In this document: one piece after another, positions 26,261-33,714 of the stretch
Numbering within the stretch: position 1 is the stretch's first letter
Layout: the number at the start of each line of letters is the position of its first letter
Source of the DNA: CAZKVU01 sp964556475
Lineage (GTDB): Bacteria > Patescibacteriota > Microgenomatia > UBA1406 > HO2-37-13b
NCBI GenBank assembly: GCA_964556475.1
Contig: CAZKVU010000001.1
Location: 1-64,000, forward strand
Direction of reading: 5' to 3'
DNA: 64,000 nucleotides
Translations under genes and position numbers: made by a program
Notes under the pieces: generated by a model
Database searches by the model: none
Seen by the model: the letters and a program-made list of their open reading frames with translations, nothing else
What the model was told of the DNA's origin: nothing

Positions 26261-27685
26261 TTAGTGCGCACCAGCTGGTGCCCTTCCTCGTCCACCTTGA
26301 CCCTTCATTTTGAAGTAAAGTGTTGCTAGAAATCCAAAAAAAAGATATGCTGATCCTTTTGCGGCAGCAAAAAGAGCCTGTATTTTTGGACTATTCCACT
26401 CCATATGATATGTGCCTGTTAATTCCTTTACTGCCTCGGGCTCAATCATCCCCTGTGCAGCAAATTCACTAAAAAATTGGTGGGCTGAACTTGGTCTGCT
26501 CACAGCGCGAGCATATACACCTTGCATGTATGCCATCGGGTTTGTTATTGCATCTGGAGGGATTTGGCCCTCAGGTTCAAACATTTGCGCGAACCTTAAT
26601 GCCATTGTTTGCATTTGATTCGGGATCGTTTTGCCGTCTTCAGTTGTAAGAGCTCCTCTTTCTGCCTGTATACCTTCAATCTGCGCTTTAAGTTGTGTTT
26701 CAGCTTCACCCGAGACTGTGCGGAGTGTAGATCTTAAAGTTTCAATTTGAGCGTCAAGTGCAAATGCTCGAGCTACCGGATCACCATGCATTAATAACTG
26801 ATATGCTTCTTGTGCAATTGCTTGAGCTTCTTGTGCATGTCTACCCGCTTCTCTTCCTACACCTTTTTCCGCCTGGGTGACACCAAATTGCTGCATAATT
26901 TGAGGGACAATGGTAGCTTTACGAAATATTCTTCCGAGTCTCATTCCTCTCGAAGCATCCTTTGGTAAGTCTTGTATTGTTTGCCTCATCTCTGCTTGTA
27001 AAATATGAGCTGCAGCTCCATGGACATTTAATCTACCTGCAAGTACTTGTAATGCTAATCTCGTCTGTCCTGTATCAAGACCAACTTGAGTAATCGTCGC
27101 CGGATCGGCAAATTCCAAATCACCAGTATCTCCGGCTGCATCAACAGCACCTTCTCCTTCAGCAGCTGGTTCTCCTGTCCCTTGCTCTGCTCCTGCAGCT
27201 GGCTCGGTTCCAGTGGCAGCTTCTCCACCGGTTGTCGGCTCACCGTCTGTTTCCGATTCACCGTCTACCGGAGCTTCTGCATTTCCATTTGCTGGTGTTT
27301 CTCCGACGCCGTCACCTTCTTGGGTTTCTCCATCAGCCGGCGATTCGGCTGTGACTGGTGGTTGCGCTGTTTCCGGTTCATCACCTGTTGCTGGAACCTC
27401 TCCCTCTCCTCCTTGTTGAGCCAAACGATCTTGAACACCTGCAAGCCTATCTGCATCTGTGGCTGCTTGACCATCTTGAACTTCGGTAGGTCCACCAACG
27501 GGAGTTACAGGTCCCCCGACCTCTGTGCTAACCGCCGGACTTACAGGACCAGATCCTCCAACCTCAGCACCAACTGTTGGTCCTACCGGGCCACCGACCT
27601 CAACACTTGCCACTGGCGCCACAAAAGCAGCTGGAGCTGCTGCTCCGACCGCTGCTGCACCTGCACCCGAACCTCCTTCAACCAT
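26261..27685 (-). CDS. Low-complexity protein with helical domain and C-terminal TM segment
   Basis: A 474-residue protein. Residues 1-195 are almost entirely Gly/Ala/Pro/Val/Glu/Thr with imperfect repeats (VGGPVGPTVGAEVGGSGPVS). Residues about 200-440 form a helical domain (for example LALQVLAGRLNVHGAAAHIL and AQAIAQEAYQLLMHGDPVARA). Near the C-terminus one hydrophobic segment (AYLFFGFLATLYF) may be a TM helix, followed by a short basic Gly/Arg tail. That would leave the bulk of the protein in the cytoplasm if tail-anchored. Not recognised. It lies between the giant gene and a small helical protein on the same strand. Confidence 0.55.
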   Translation of the reverse strand: MVEGGSGAGAAAVGAAAPAAFVAPVASVEVGGPVGPTVGAEVGGSGPVSPAVSTEVGGPVTPVGGPTEVQDGQAATDADRLAGVQDRLAQQGGEGEVPATGDEPETAQPPVTAESPADGETQEGDGVGETPANGNAEAPVDGESETDGEPTTGGEAATGTEPAAGAEQGTGEPAAEGEGAVDAAGDTGDLEFADPATITQVGLDTGQTRLALQVLAGRLNVHGAAAHILQAEMRQTIQDLPKDASRGMRLGRIFRKATIVPQIMQQFGVTQAEKGVGREAGRHAQEAQAIAQEAYQLLMHGDPVARAFALDAQIETLRSTLRTVSGEAETQLKAQIEGIQAERGALTTEDGKTIPNQMQTMALRFAQMFEPEGQIPPDAITNPMAYMQGVYARAVSRPSSAHQFFSEFAAQGMIEPEAVKELTGTYHMEWNSPKIQALFAAAKGSAYLFFGFLATLYFKMKGQGGRGRAPAGAH

Positions 27686-27732
27686 ATTTATATGTTAGTG
27701 ATACTCGATCACCCAACTAATAAGTACCTCAT

Positions 27733-28299
27733 TTAGAGCATCTTGAACTCTAAAACTTTCTTAACCACATCTTGTGCTTCTTCAAGATCGCCTGTTTTAA
27801 CCAACTCAGATACCCGTTCCACTGCCTTTCCCTTGTATTTATGTTCATATTCTTTTATCAATTTTATTGTCAGTGAATCGAATTCTGGGTAGCCATCATT
27901 AAGCTCAATAGCACTATGAAAGAGTTTCTCTACTGACATATCCGGTCGGATCATATCAAGAGTCCGATTTGCCATATCCTGTATCCTTTGTTGCGACACA
28001 TCGCTCTTTCCGATCTGTTGTTTCATTATTTTTAACACTTCTAACTCTATCCACTTTCTGAAGGCTTCAGCTGCATCTGCACTTGTTTGCTCAGGGCTCT
28101 GTGACAAGTTTTCTTGTGACTGTACTACCCCAGAATTCTGGCTATTCTTTTTTGCTCCATTTTTATTTGTCAATCCAGATGTTGCTCGCCTATTCACTCT
28201 TGTACCATTAGCCGCTGCATTTTTTAGTTGAATTGATGCTCGTGATATTGAAAGAGATCTTTTCCTCTTTAATGGTGAATCAGCTTGATTTATTGGCAT
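27733..28299 (-). CDS. Hypothetical helical protein with basic N-terminus
   Basis: A 188-residue protein. The first 60 residues are Lys/Arg/Asn/Ser-rich and likely disordered; residues 78-188 are predicted helical (AFRKWIELEVLKIMKQQIG, then SELVKTGDLEEAQDVVKKVL). No catalytic or membrane motif is seen. It has its own promoter at 28312-28340. It is the second of five co-oriented genes (29250 down to 17792), each with low-complexity segments. Confidence 0.5.
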   Translation of the reverse strand: MPINQADSPLKRKRSLSISRASIQLKNAAANGTRVNRRATSGLTNKNGAKKNSQNSGVVQSQENLSQSPEQTSADAAEAFRKWIELEVLKIMKQQIGKSDVSQQRIQDMANRTLDMIRPDMSVEKLFHSAIELNDGYPEFDSLTIKLIKEYEHKYKGKAVERVSELVKTGDLEEAQDVVKKVLEFKML

Positions 28300-28311
28300 A
28301 TGTATAGATTA

Positions 28312-28340
28312 TTTATAAGCTACATGAAGAAACTTGTCAA
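28312..28340 (-). promoter_or_regulatory. Promoter of the helical hypothetical gene
   Basis: On the minus strand TTGACA (28335-28340), a 17-base spacer and TATAAA (28312-28317); the ATG at 28299 follows after 12 bases, so the leader would be about five bases. Confidence 0.65.
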
Positions 28341-28374
28341 AGGTATCAAGGGCAAGCATGAATCCTGTATAGGC

Positions 28375-29250
28375 TTAGTTAGCCTTACCAAAGTCAGGAA
28401 GACTTGGCATTTCAGGCTTAAGATCTCCTGCTGGTGCTGCAGGTGTCGGGGCCATAGAAGGAGTTCCTGCTGAAGGAATGGTTGGGGCTGATGGCGACGG
28501 TGTAGCTGGTGTAGTTGGCGGCATTGAATCACTTGACATTCCAGACATACCACTTGTTTGCGCTGATACAGGTGCGCCTACTGGTGCGCCTGCTGGTGCA
28601 GTTGGTGCAACGCTTGCTGTTGTTGCTCCAGCGCTTGGTGACTGAATACCTGCTAATAAATCATTAAGCGCGTCTTGTGGTTCCTCAGCTGGTGTCGACA
28701 CTGATGATGTTGGTGCTGCAGGTGCAGCTGGTGATGTTCCCATGGTCATTGAAGGCGCTGGTTGAGCTGTATCTAAAGGTGCCGTTGCAGCGGGTGCTAC
28801 ACCTAATGACCCTTCTGAACCTGAAACAGTGTTTGTCATGTCTGCTGCCATACCACCTGTTGAAGGCGCTGGTTGAGCTGTATCTAAAGGTGCTGATGTT
28901 GCTGGAGCTTGTGGAGCTGTCGTAGGAGCTGGTGCTGGAGCTTGTGAAGCTGATGCGACAGCAGGTGCCGAAGCAACCATTGGTGCTGGTGCTGCGCCCG
29001 GCATACTCCCAAGAGCTTCATCAAATTCACTTTGGGTAAAACCCTTTAGCATTACTTTTTCTCCACCATCCTTCTCGATAAGAGTAAATGGCACGCCTGC
29101 AAAGTTGTTTGAAATCTGAAGCATTTCAGCGAGTGCATCTTTATTGTCCTGTACATTTTTTTCATCAAAAGTTAATGATTTCGATGTGAGATATTCTTTT
29201 TCCTGTTTACAGAAAGGACAATCTGGAATGGTGTAAATGGTTATTTTCAT
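28375..29250 (-). CDS. Glutaredoxin-like protein with long Ala/Pro/Thr tail
   Basis: A 291-residue protein. Residues 1-80 are a glutaredoxin-type thioredoxin fold: MKITIYTIPDCPFCKQEKEY contains the CPFC redox motif at positions 11-14, FAGVPFTLIEKDG has the cis-proline loop and KVMLKGFTQSEFDEAL the C-terminal helix. Residues 85-291 are an Ala/Pro/Thr/Ser/Met tail with a duplicated segment around LDTAQPAPS (DNA near 28750 and 28862). No signal peptide or TM is visible, so it is probably a cytoplasmic thiol-disulfide protein. The tail has no counterpart in ordinary glutaredoxins. Promoter at 29262-29290. Confidence 0.8.
   Translation of the reverse strand: MKITIYTIPDCPFCKQEKEYLTSKSLTFDEKNVQDNKDALAEMLQISNNFAGVPFTLIEKDGGEKVMLKGFTQSEFDEALGSMPGAAPAPMVASAPAVASASQAPAPAPTTAPQAPATSAPLDTAQPAPSTGGMAADMTNTVSGSEGSLGVAPAATAPLDTAQPAPSMTMGTSPAAPAAPTSSVSTPAEEPQDALNDLLAGIQSPSAGATTASVAPTAPAGAPVGAPVSAQTSGMSGMSSDSMPPTTPATPSPSAPTIPSAGTPSMAPTPAAPAGDLKPEMPSLPDFGKAN
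28745..28895 (-). repeat. Internal duplication in the glutaredoxin tail
   Basis: A stretch of roughly 30 bases encoding LDTAQPAPS occurs twice, near 28750-28782 and 28862-28894, nearly identical. It is a coding low-complexity duplication, not a mobile element. Confidence 0.6.
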
Positions 29251-29261
29251 ATGATAGTTTC

Positions 29262-29290
29262 ACTATAGAAATATTTCAGATGTTTGTCAA
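29262..29290 (-). promoter_or_regulatory. Promoter of the glutaredoxin-like gene
   Basis: On the minus strand TTGACA (29285-29290), a 17-base spacer and TATAGT (29262-29267); the ATG at 29250 follows after 11 bases. Confidence 0.75.
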
Positions 29291-29301
29291 GAGAAAGTCT
29301 T

Positions 29302-29871
29302 TTAGTAAAGCTGTACCAAATCATTCGTATATACACAGCCATCTTGATTTACATCGAGTTTGGGATCAAAGCCTTCATCTCCCAAACACAGACCCAGATT
29401 ATCCTCTCCGTATACATTGGAATCCAAGCCAAATGTCGGGTTATCTTGATCTGCGGGGATGTATCCAATTGGCCCTGTTATCTGTGGTATGTTTGTAAAT
29501 ACATAATACCCCTGGCCAGTATTGAGATTTACCTTGAAGTCAGCCGTTGATATAGAATGTTTCTCTACAGGGTCTTCATCTTCTCCACAATAAAATTTGA
29601 CACCTTTTAGCGAAACTGCACAGAAAACGCTTATTTTCGCCTGCTGAGCTGTTTGAAACTCGATGCGGGCTGATGTTGCAGAAAGTCTTTCTGCATGAAA
29701 TTGTTCTGGTTGTGTTATAACTTCGGCACTTGAACGGAATTTCTGTACGACAAATAGACCACCTAATACTAAAGGCAGTATAATCAATATCATTACTGCA
29801 ACAATGTTTCTCTTATTTTCTGTGATTTTTTTATGACCTGCAATATTTTTAAGGTCTGTATAATTTTTCAT
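29302..29871 (-). CDS. Membrane-anchored protein ending in a single dockerin-type loop
   Basis: A 189-residue protein. A basic N-terminus is followed by a TM helix at about residues 23-43 (IVAVMILIILPLVLGGLFVV). The outer part (about 55-150) is beta-rich, possibly an Ig-like or fibronectin-like fold (ERLSATSARIEFQTAQQAKI). The last residues contain one loop, DVNQDGCVYTNDLVQLY, that matches half of a dockerin; the second half is absent and the stop follows directly. The gene starts 13 bases after the stop of the LPNTG cohesin gene, so the two are co-transcribed. Confidence 0.68.
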   Translation of the reverse strand: MKNYTDLKNIAGHKKITENKRNIVAVMILIILPLVLGGLFVVQKFRSSAEVITQPEQFHAERLSATSARIEFQTAQQAKISVFCAVSLKGVKFYCGEDEDPVEKHSISTADFKVNLNTGQGYYVFTNIPQITGPIGYIPADQDNPTFGLDSNVYGEDNLGLCLGDEGFDPKLDVNQDGCVYTNDLVQLY

Positions 29872-29884
29872 TGTTCGAGTCTTC

Positions 29885-30739
29885 TTATAGCACGAGTTTG
29901 ATACCCAAACTGATAACAGTCAAAATGACACCTATACCTATGGCGAATGTTGTTGATTCAATAACCCCGGTATTTGGTAATCCTGAGGGCGTTGGTGATT
30001 GTGAAGGTACTGTCGACAGTATACCGGTAGGGGTTGGCGAGACAACCAAAGTCGGTGATGGACTTAGTAATCCGGTAATTGTCGGACTTGGAGTAGGAGT
30101 TCCGCTTAAGTTTGTAGTTGGCGTTGGACTTCCAGAAGGTGATCCGGAAATTGTAGGTCGGGGTGTCCCCGATCCGCCTGGCGTTGGACTTCCGGGCACA
30201 GGTGTAGACTGCCCATCAACTGACACATCATATGTTGAATCTTTCAAAACTGAACATTTGACAATGTCAGTATATTTATCAGTTTTCACCGTGACATTTG
30301 TATCGGTTGTTTTACCATCTACGCAAACAAAGCTCACCACATTGTGACTCTGGACAGCACCCTTAAAAACGAGGATTGCAATAGAACCCTTACCAGTTTT
30401 TGCAGTGCCGCCTGGGCCAATAGCAGCTCCAATATATACCTTATTATCAGTAATGCGCTTATAATGTTCAGGAAAAAATCTATCTTCTTCGGGTGGATTT
30501 TTCGTATCGGTAAGCTCAAGATTAGTACTATCAAATAAAATGAGCGCATCAGCTGAAAGCGGCTTCTCCCCTTCTGTGTCAATTTTAAGAGTAACTTCGA
30601 ATGTGTCGCCGGTCTTCACTGTTTTTTTATCCGGCTCGAGATAAAGAATAGCTGCGTATGTCCGGGAAAAATAACCAGCCGCAAAATAACATAAAAACAT
30701 CAATGCAATAATTCCACCAGACATCTTGCCAGATTTCAT
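29885..30739 (-). CDS. Single-cohesin surface protein with LPNTG sorting signal
   Basis: A 284-residue secreted protein. A signal peptide ends near residue 30 (SRTYAA). The cohesin domain (about 31-175) shows LSADALILFDSTNLELTD and the strand KGSIAILVFKGAV. A Pro/Thr/Ser/Gly linker of about 75 residues (PTPGGSGTPRP onward) projects the domain away from the wall. The C-terminus is LPNTG, a hydrophobic helix and the tail LGIKLVL, the same layout as the LPKTG cohesin of the first locus. It is predicted to be attached by a sortase; a sortase gene begins at 63553. Promoter at 30746-30775, divergent from the vWA-dockerin gene. Confidence 0.85.
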   Translation of the reverse strand: MKSGKMSGGIIALMFLCYFAAGYFSRTYAAILYLEPDKKTVKTGDTFEVTLKIDTEGEKPLSADALILFDSTNLELTDTKNPPEEDRFFPEHYKRITDNKVYIGAAIGPGGTAKTGKGSIAILVFKGAVQSHNVVSFVCVDGKTTDTNVTVKTDKYTDIVKCSVLKDSTYDVSVDGQSTPVPGSPTPGGSGTPRPTISGSPSGSPTPTTNLSGTPTPSPTITGLLSPSPTLVVSPTPTGILSTVPSQSPTPSGLPNTGVIESTTFAIGIGVILTVISLGIKLVL

Positions 30740-30745
30740 GTTCTA

Positions 30746-30775
30746 ATCCTAGCATGCAGGCATGAGCGAAAGCAA
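30746..30775 (-). promoter_or_regulatory. Leaderless-type promoter of the LPNTG cohesin gene
   Basis: On the minus strand TTGCTT (30770-30775), an 18-base spacer and TAGGAT (30746-30751), then six bases to the ATG at 30739. Confidence 0.6.
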
Positions 30776-30792
30776 GCACGGTTATTTTGAAC

Positions 30793-30821
30793 TTGCACGT
30801 GAAAAAAAATATCTATATACT
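30793..30821 (+). promoter_or_regulatory. Leaderless-type promoter of the vWA-dockerin gene
   Basis: TTGCAC (30793-30798), a 17-base spacer and TATACT (30816-30821), then eight bases to the ATG at 30830. It is back-to-back with the promoter at 30746-30775. Confidence 0.75.
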
Positions 30822-30829
30822 CAATATGT

Positions 30830-33009
30830 ATGCGTAAAGTGAGACATTCATCAGGTGAAATCGCGACATTACTTGCTGTTCTCAGTATGGTTGTTATTGG
30901 TATTGGCATTACCCTCGGCGTTCAGCTGAATAACGACACAACTCAAACACAAACAAATGCTGCTCAAAATCTATCTGATGATTCAATTTCAGTATGGAGA
31001 AGAATATTTTCAACCAAAACGACCACACAAACAGCAGAAAGCGGAGCCACGCCAACCGTTACCCCTGCTACACCGATTAATAAGGATCCAAAATCCATGT
31101 GGTTTGAACGCGAAGTGCCTCAGAAATGCAGCGGAGGGTTTGTGTGTCGATATGATCCAATTATCCGTAAACTTGAACTGCGAAGACCAAACGGCGATGT
31201 TATTATCGAACTTGATCAAGCAATAAATTCAAATTATATGCTTGGTGCCGGTGATACTGAAAAAAGACTAACTCCCTATGGTATTACCATTGATAAATGT
31301 CCAAATACATCAAAGGGGTTGAGTGTTGAATTCAATCCCGATGTTATTAAGCAGTATTATTCAGATGGGAATAGTTCTGAAATCAAAAGACTCTTGGTTA
31401 ACAGGGACGGCAGTCATATAATTGAACCGGATCAGGTCATTGTTTTCTCAACAACCTCAAATACACGACCTCCTACGCTCTACTTTATATACCGAAAGCC
31501 AACTAATTATGATTTCGGCTCTGAACCTGTCACGCTGTATTTTGAGTACGATGCACAGATCGCTGGTGTACGACAACGATACTCGCAAACAGTTGAAATA
31601 CTCCCTGGATGTATACAACCATCGGTTACACCATCGCCAACACCAACTGTCGGTCCAAGTATTACACCATCAATAACACCATCGGTTACCCCTACCCCAT
31701 CAGATGGGCCAAGCCCAACAGCAACTCCTACACCGAGCACAGGACCATCTATAACACCATCTGTTACTCCAACTCCAGAAGTCGCCTGCTCATTTAAAGC
31801 GCTCGCTTTTGTTCAGGAATGTACACAATGGGAAGATAAAAACAGAGGCATTTGTGCTAAAGATGACAAAGGCTTTAATATTGGTAAACCAATCGTTGAG
31901 TCACAATATCGATTAGATGCAAATGCACCCCAACATGAGCTTCAATCTCCATCATGGGGAATTATTAATAACAAAAACCAAAATTCTAAATTAGTCTACA
32001 GCCCAAATCTTAAGGATCAATTTGGCAAAGCATTTACAGGATCACTTGTTGATGTCAATAAATTCGATCCTAGTGGCTGGGTCAATACTGATGCTGACAT
32101 TCGGATTACGATTGACACAAAACGATATCAATTCCTGCCAACTGGAGGCAAAGAAATCCGCAAATCCACACCTGTTGCACCATCAANNNNNNNNNNNNNN
32201 NNNNNNNNNNNNNNNNNNNNNNNNNNNNNNNNNNNNNNNNNNNNNNNNNNNNNNNNNNNNNNNNNNNNNNNNNNNNNNNNNNNNNNGCACTTATCGAATT
32301 TAATAAAACCGCAACTGTTTTGCGAGATTTCGGCAACAACTTCAATGATCTCAGAAATGTGGTGGCAACACAGCTTCATCCAAAAGAAGGAACCTGTATT
32401 GAATGTGGCTTAGGAGAAGCATACAAACTCATTCAAAACAGACAGGATAAAAGCAGAACTCCTGTTGTTATTTTCTTAACTGATGGCTTACCAAATAGCA
32501 ATCCAGGAGGACCACATCCAAAGGAAGGATATCAACCGCTTATTGATCGACAAGTTCAGAACCTCAAACTCGTTAATGGTATTACTATTGCGGCTATCGG
32601 GTACGGAAACCCTGCGCTCGCAAACAGCGGTGTAGAAGATCTCCCCGGTGCGCAATTTTATGACATGATAAAAAATATAGCGACCGATGAAACATGGGCC
32701 TTCTCTACTGATACGACAAAAGCCGCCGCGGCTGGATCAATCAAACAAATCTATAGCAAAATAACAAGCAGACTCAACTCCTGCGCTCAGACTCGCCACT
32801 TTATTGAAGAAATTCAGAAATCTGCAGACATTAATAATGATGGATTCGTGAATACAACCGATCTCACACGAATCTTTGACGCATATTTCAAACAATCAAC
32901 AACAGGAGCAGCTGATGAATTGCCTGAAGATGTTAATAATGACGGCGTTGTGAACGCAATTGACGCGTCCGTTGTTATTGAAAATATTGGCGTTCAGGTG
33001 AAAAAATAA
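30830..33009 (+). CDS. von Willebrand A-domain protein with C-terminal dockerin, interrupted by gap
   Basis: One gene split by the N gap at 32187-32286, whose unknown length puts the two halves in different frames here. The N-terminus carries the GEIATLLAVLSMVVIGIG anchor shared by four neighbours, then a beta domain, a linker of ITPSITPSVTP-type repeats (about 264-315) and a domain starting CSFKALAFVQECTQW. After the gap comes the distal half of a vWA domain (PVVIFLTDGLPNS, then TIAAIGYGN) and a full dockerin: DINNDGFVNTTDLTR and DVNNDGVVNAIDASV. The metal-binding DxSxS part of the vWA must lie in the gap, by comparison with the paralogue at 33715. A Ca- and ligand-binding surface adhesin-like protein is likely. 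Confidence 0.82.
31613..31780 (+). repeat. Pro/Thr/Ser linker repeats in coding sequence
   Basis: Imperfect 12-15 base units encoding PSVTPSPTP and PSITPSITPSVTP. A similar tract occurs in the paralogue at about 34798-34890. These are interdomain linkers, not CRISPR or tandem non-coding repeats. Confidence 0.7.
32187..32286. other. Assembly gap (100 N), true gap inside vWA gene
   Basis: Flanks are not duplicated, so sequence is missing. Alignment by eye with the paralogue at 33715-36941 suggests that about 100 codons (roughly 300 bases), including the vWA metal site, are absent. Confidence 0.9.
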
Positions 33010-33013
33010 ACTC

Positions 33014-33042
33014 ACATGTCAATTTACCTATTGACATGTTTT
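33014..33042 (+). terminator. Hairpin terminator overlapping the next promoter
   Basis: A perfect ten-base stem ACATGTCAAT / ATTGACATGT with a six-base loop, followed by TTTT. It lies five bases after the stop of the vWA-dockerin gene. Its 3' arm contains the TTGACA -35 box of the next promoter. Confidence 0.7.
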
Positions 33043-33060
33043 AAAGCCAGTGATTACAAT
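33031..33060 (+). promoter_or_regulatory. Leaderless-type promoter of the cohesin-vWA operon
   Basis: TTGACA (33031-33036), an 18-base spacer and TACAAT (33055-33060), then seven bases to the ATG at 33068. Confidence 0.75.
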
Positions 33061-33067
33061 GAATGTC

Positions 33068-33703
33068 ATGGAAGAACACAATCAACAATCAAACACAAAT
33101 AGCGGAATGAACCCAATGTCAGCTGATATGCAGGATTTTCACAAGCTTCACCCGAATAAAAAACTCGCAATTTTTGGCCTTCTTTTACTCGTTTTCATTG
33201 TTGCGATTGGCTTCGGAATTATGCTTAACAAGAAAAGCTCGAACACAACCGGTCAGCCATCACAAACCGAAACAAGTACAGCCTCAGGTGAAGTTAAGCA
33301 AGGCGAAACCGCGCTCAAAATGATGATTGATCCTTCCTCACTTGCAGTTAATGGTAAGGCTAAAGTAACCGTTACGCTTGAGAATACCGCAGTTCAGGCA
33401 AGCGATATTGCTATCAATTACGATCCAAAGATGTTTAAAGCATCAGACATTATTAATGGTACTGTCTACGATGATATTTTAAGAAGCAACATTGACACAA
33501 CAAATGGTCAGATACTTGTTAATGCTGCTGTAAGCGCCGCTAACCCACAAGATCTCCGCACTGGCGAAGTCTTTAGTTTTACATTAACCGCCCTTCAAGC
33601 TGGCAATGGCAAACTTGAATTCGATCAAGATCTTACCATCACAGCAAAGAACGGTATTAATACGCTTGGATTAGCAGAACCAGCAACTGTAACAGTTAAA
33701 TAA
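33068..33703 (+). CDS. Cohesin-domain protein with N-terminal membrane anchor
   Basis: A 211-residue type II membrane protein. The start is set at 33068 (MEEHNQQSN); earlier in-frame GTG/ATG codons lie within the -10 box. A TM helix at about residues 36-55 (IFGLLLLVFIVAIGFGIML) is followed by a Ser/Thr/Gln spacer and a cohesin-like domain (about 80-211) with the signature ASDIAINYDPKMFKASDI and the strand GEVFSFTLTALQAGNGKLEF. It is first in an operon with the second vWA-dockerin gene (11-base spacer) and the following dockerin gene, which are its most likely partners. Confidence 0.82.
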   Translation: MEEHNQQSNTNSGMNPMSADMQDFHKLHPNKKLAIFGLLLLVFIVAIGFGIMLNKKSSNTTGQPSQTETSTASGEVKQGETALKMMIDPSSLAVNGKAKVTVTLENTAVQASDIAINYDPKMFKASDIINGTVYDDILRSNIDTTNGQILVNAAVSAANPQDLRTGEVFSFTLTALQAGNGKLEFDQDLTITAKNGINTLGLAEPATVTVK

Positions 33704-33714
33704 CACAAAACTCA

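Noticed and set aside
31613..31780. Regular short repeats that could suggest a CRISPR array or tandem repeat locus
   Set aside because: They are in frame, imperfect and encode Pro/Thr/Ser linkers; no spacer-repeat structure or cas genes.
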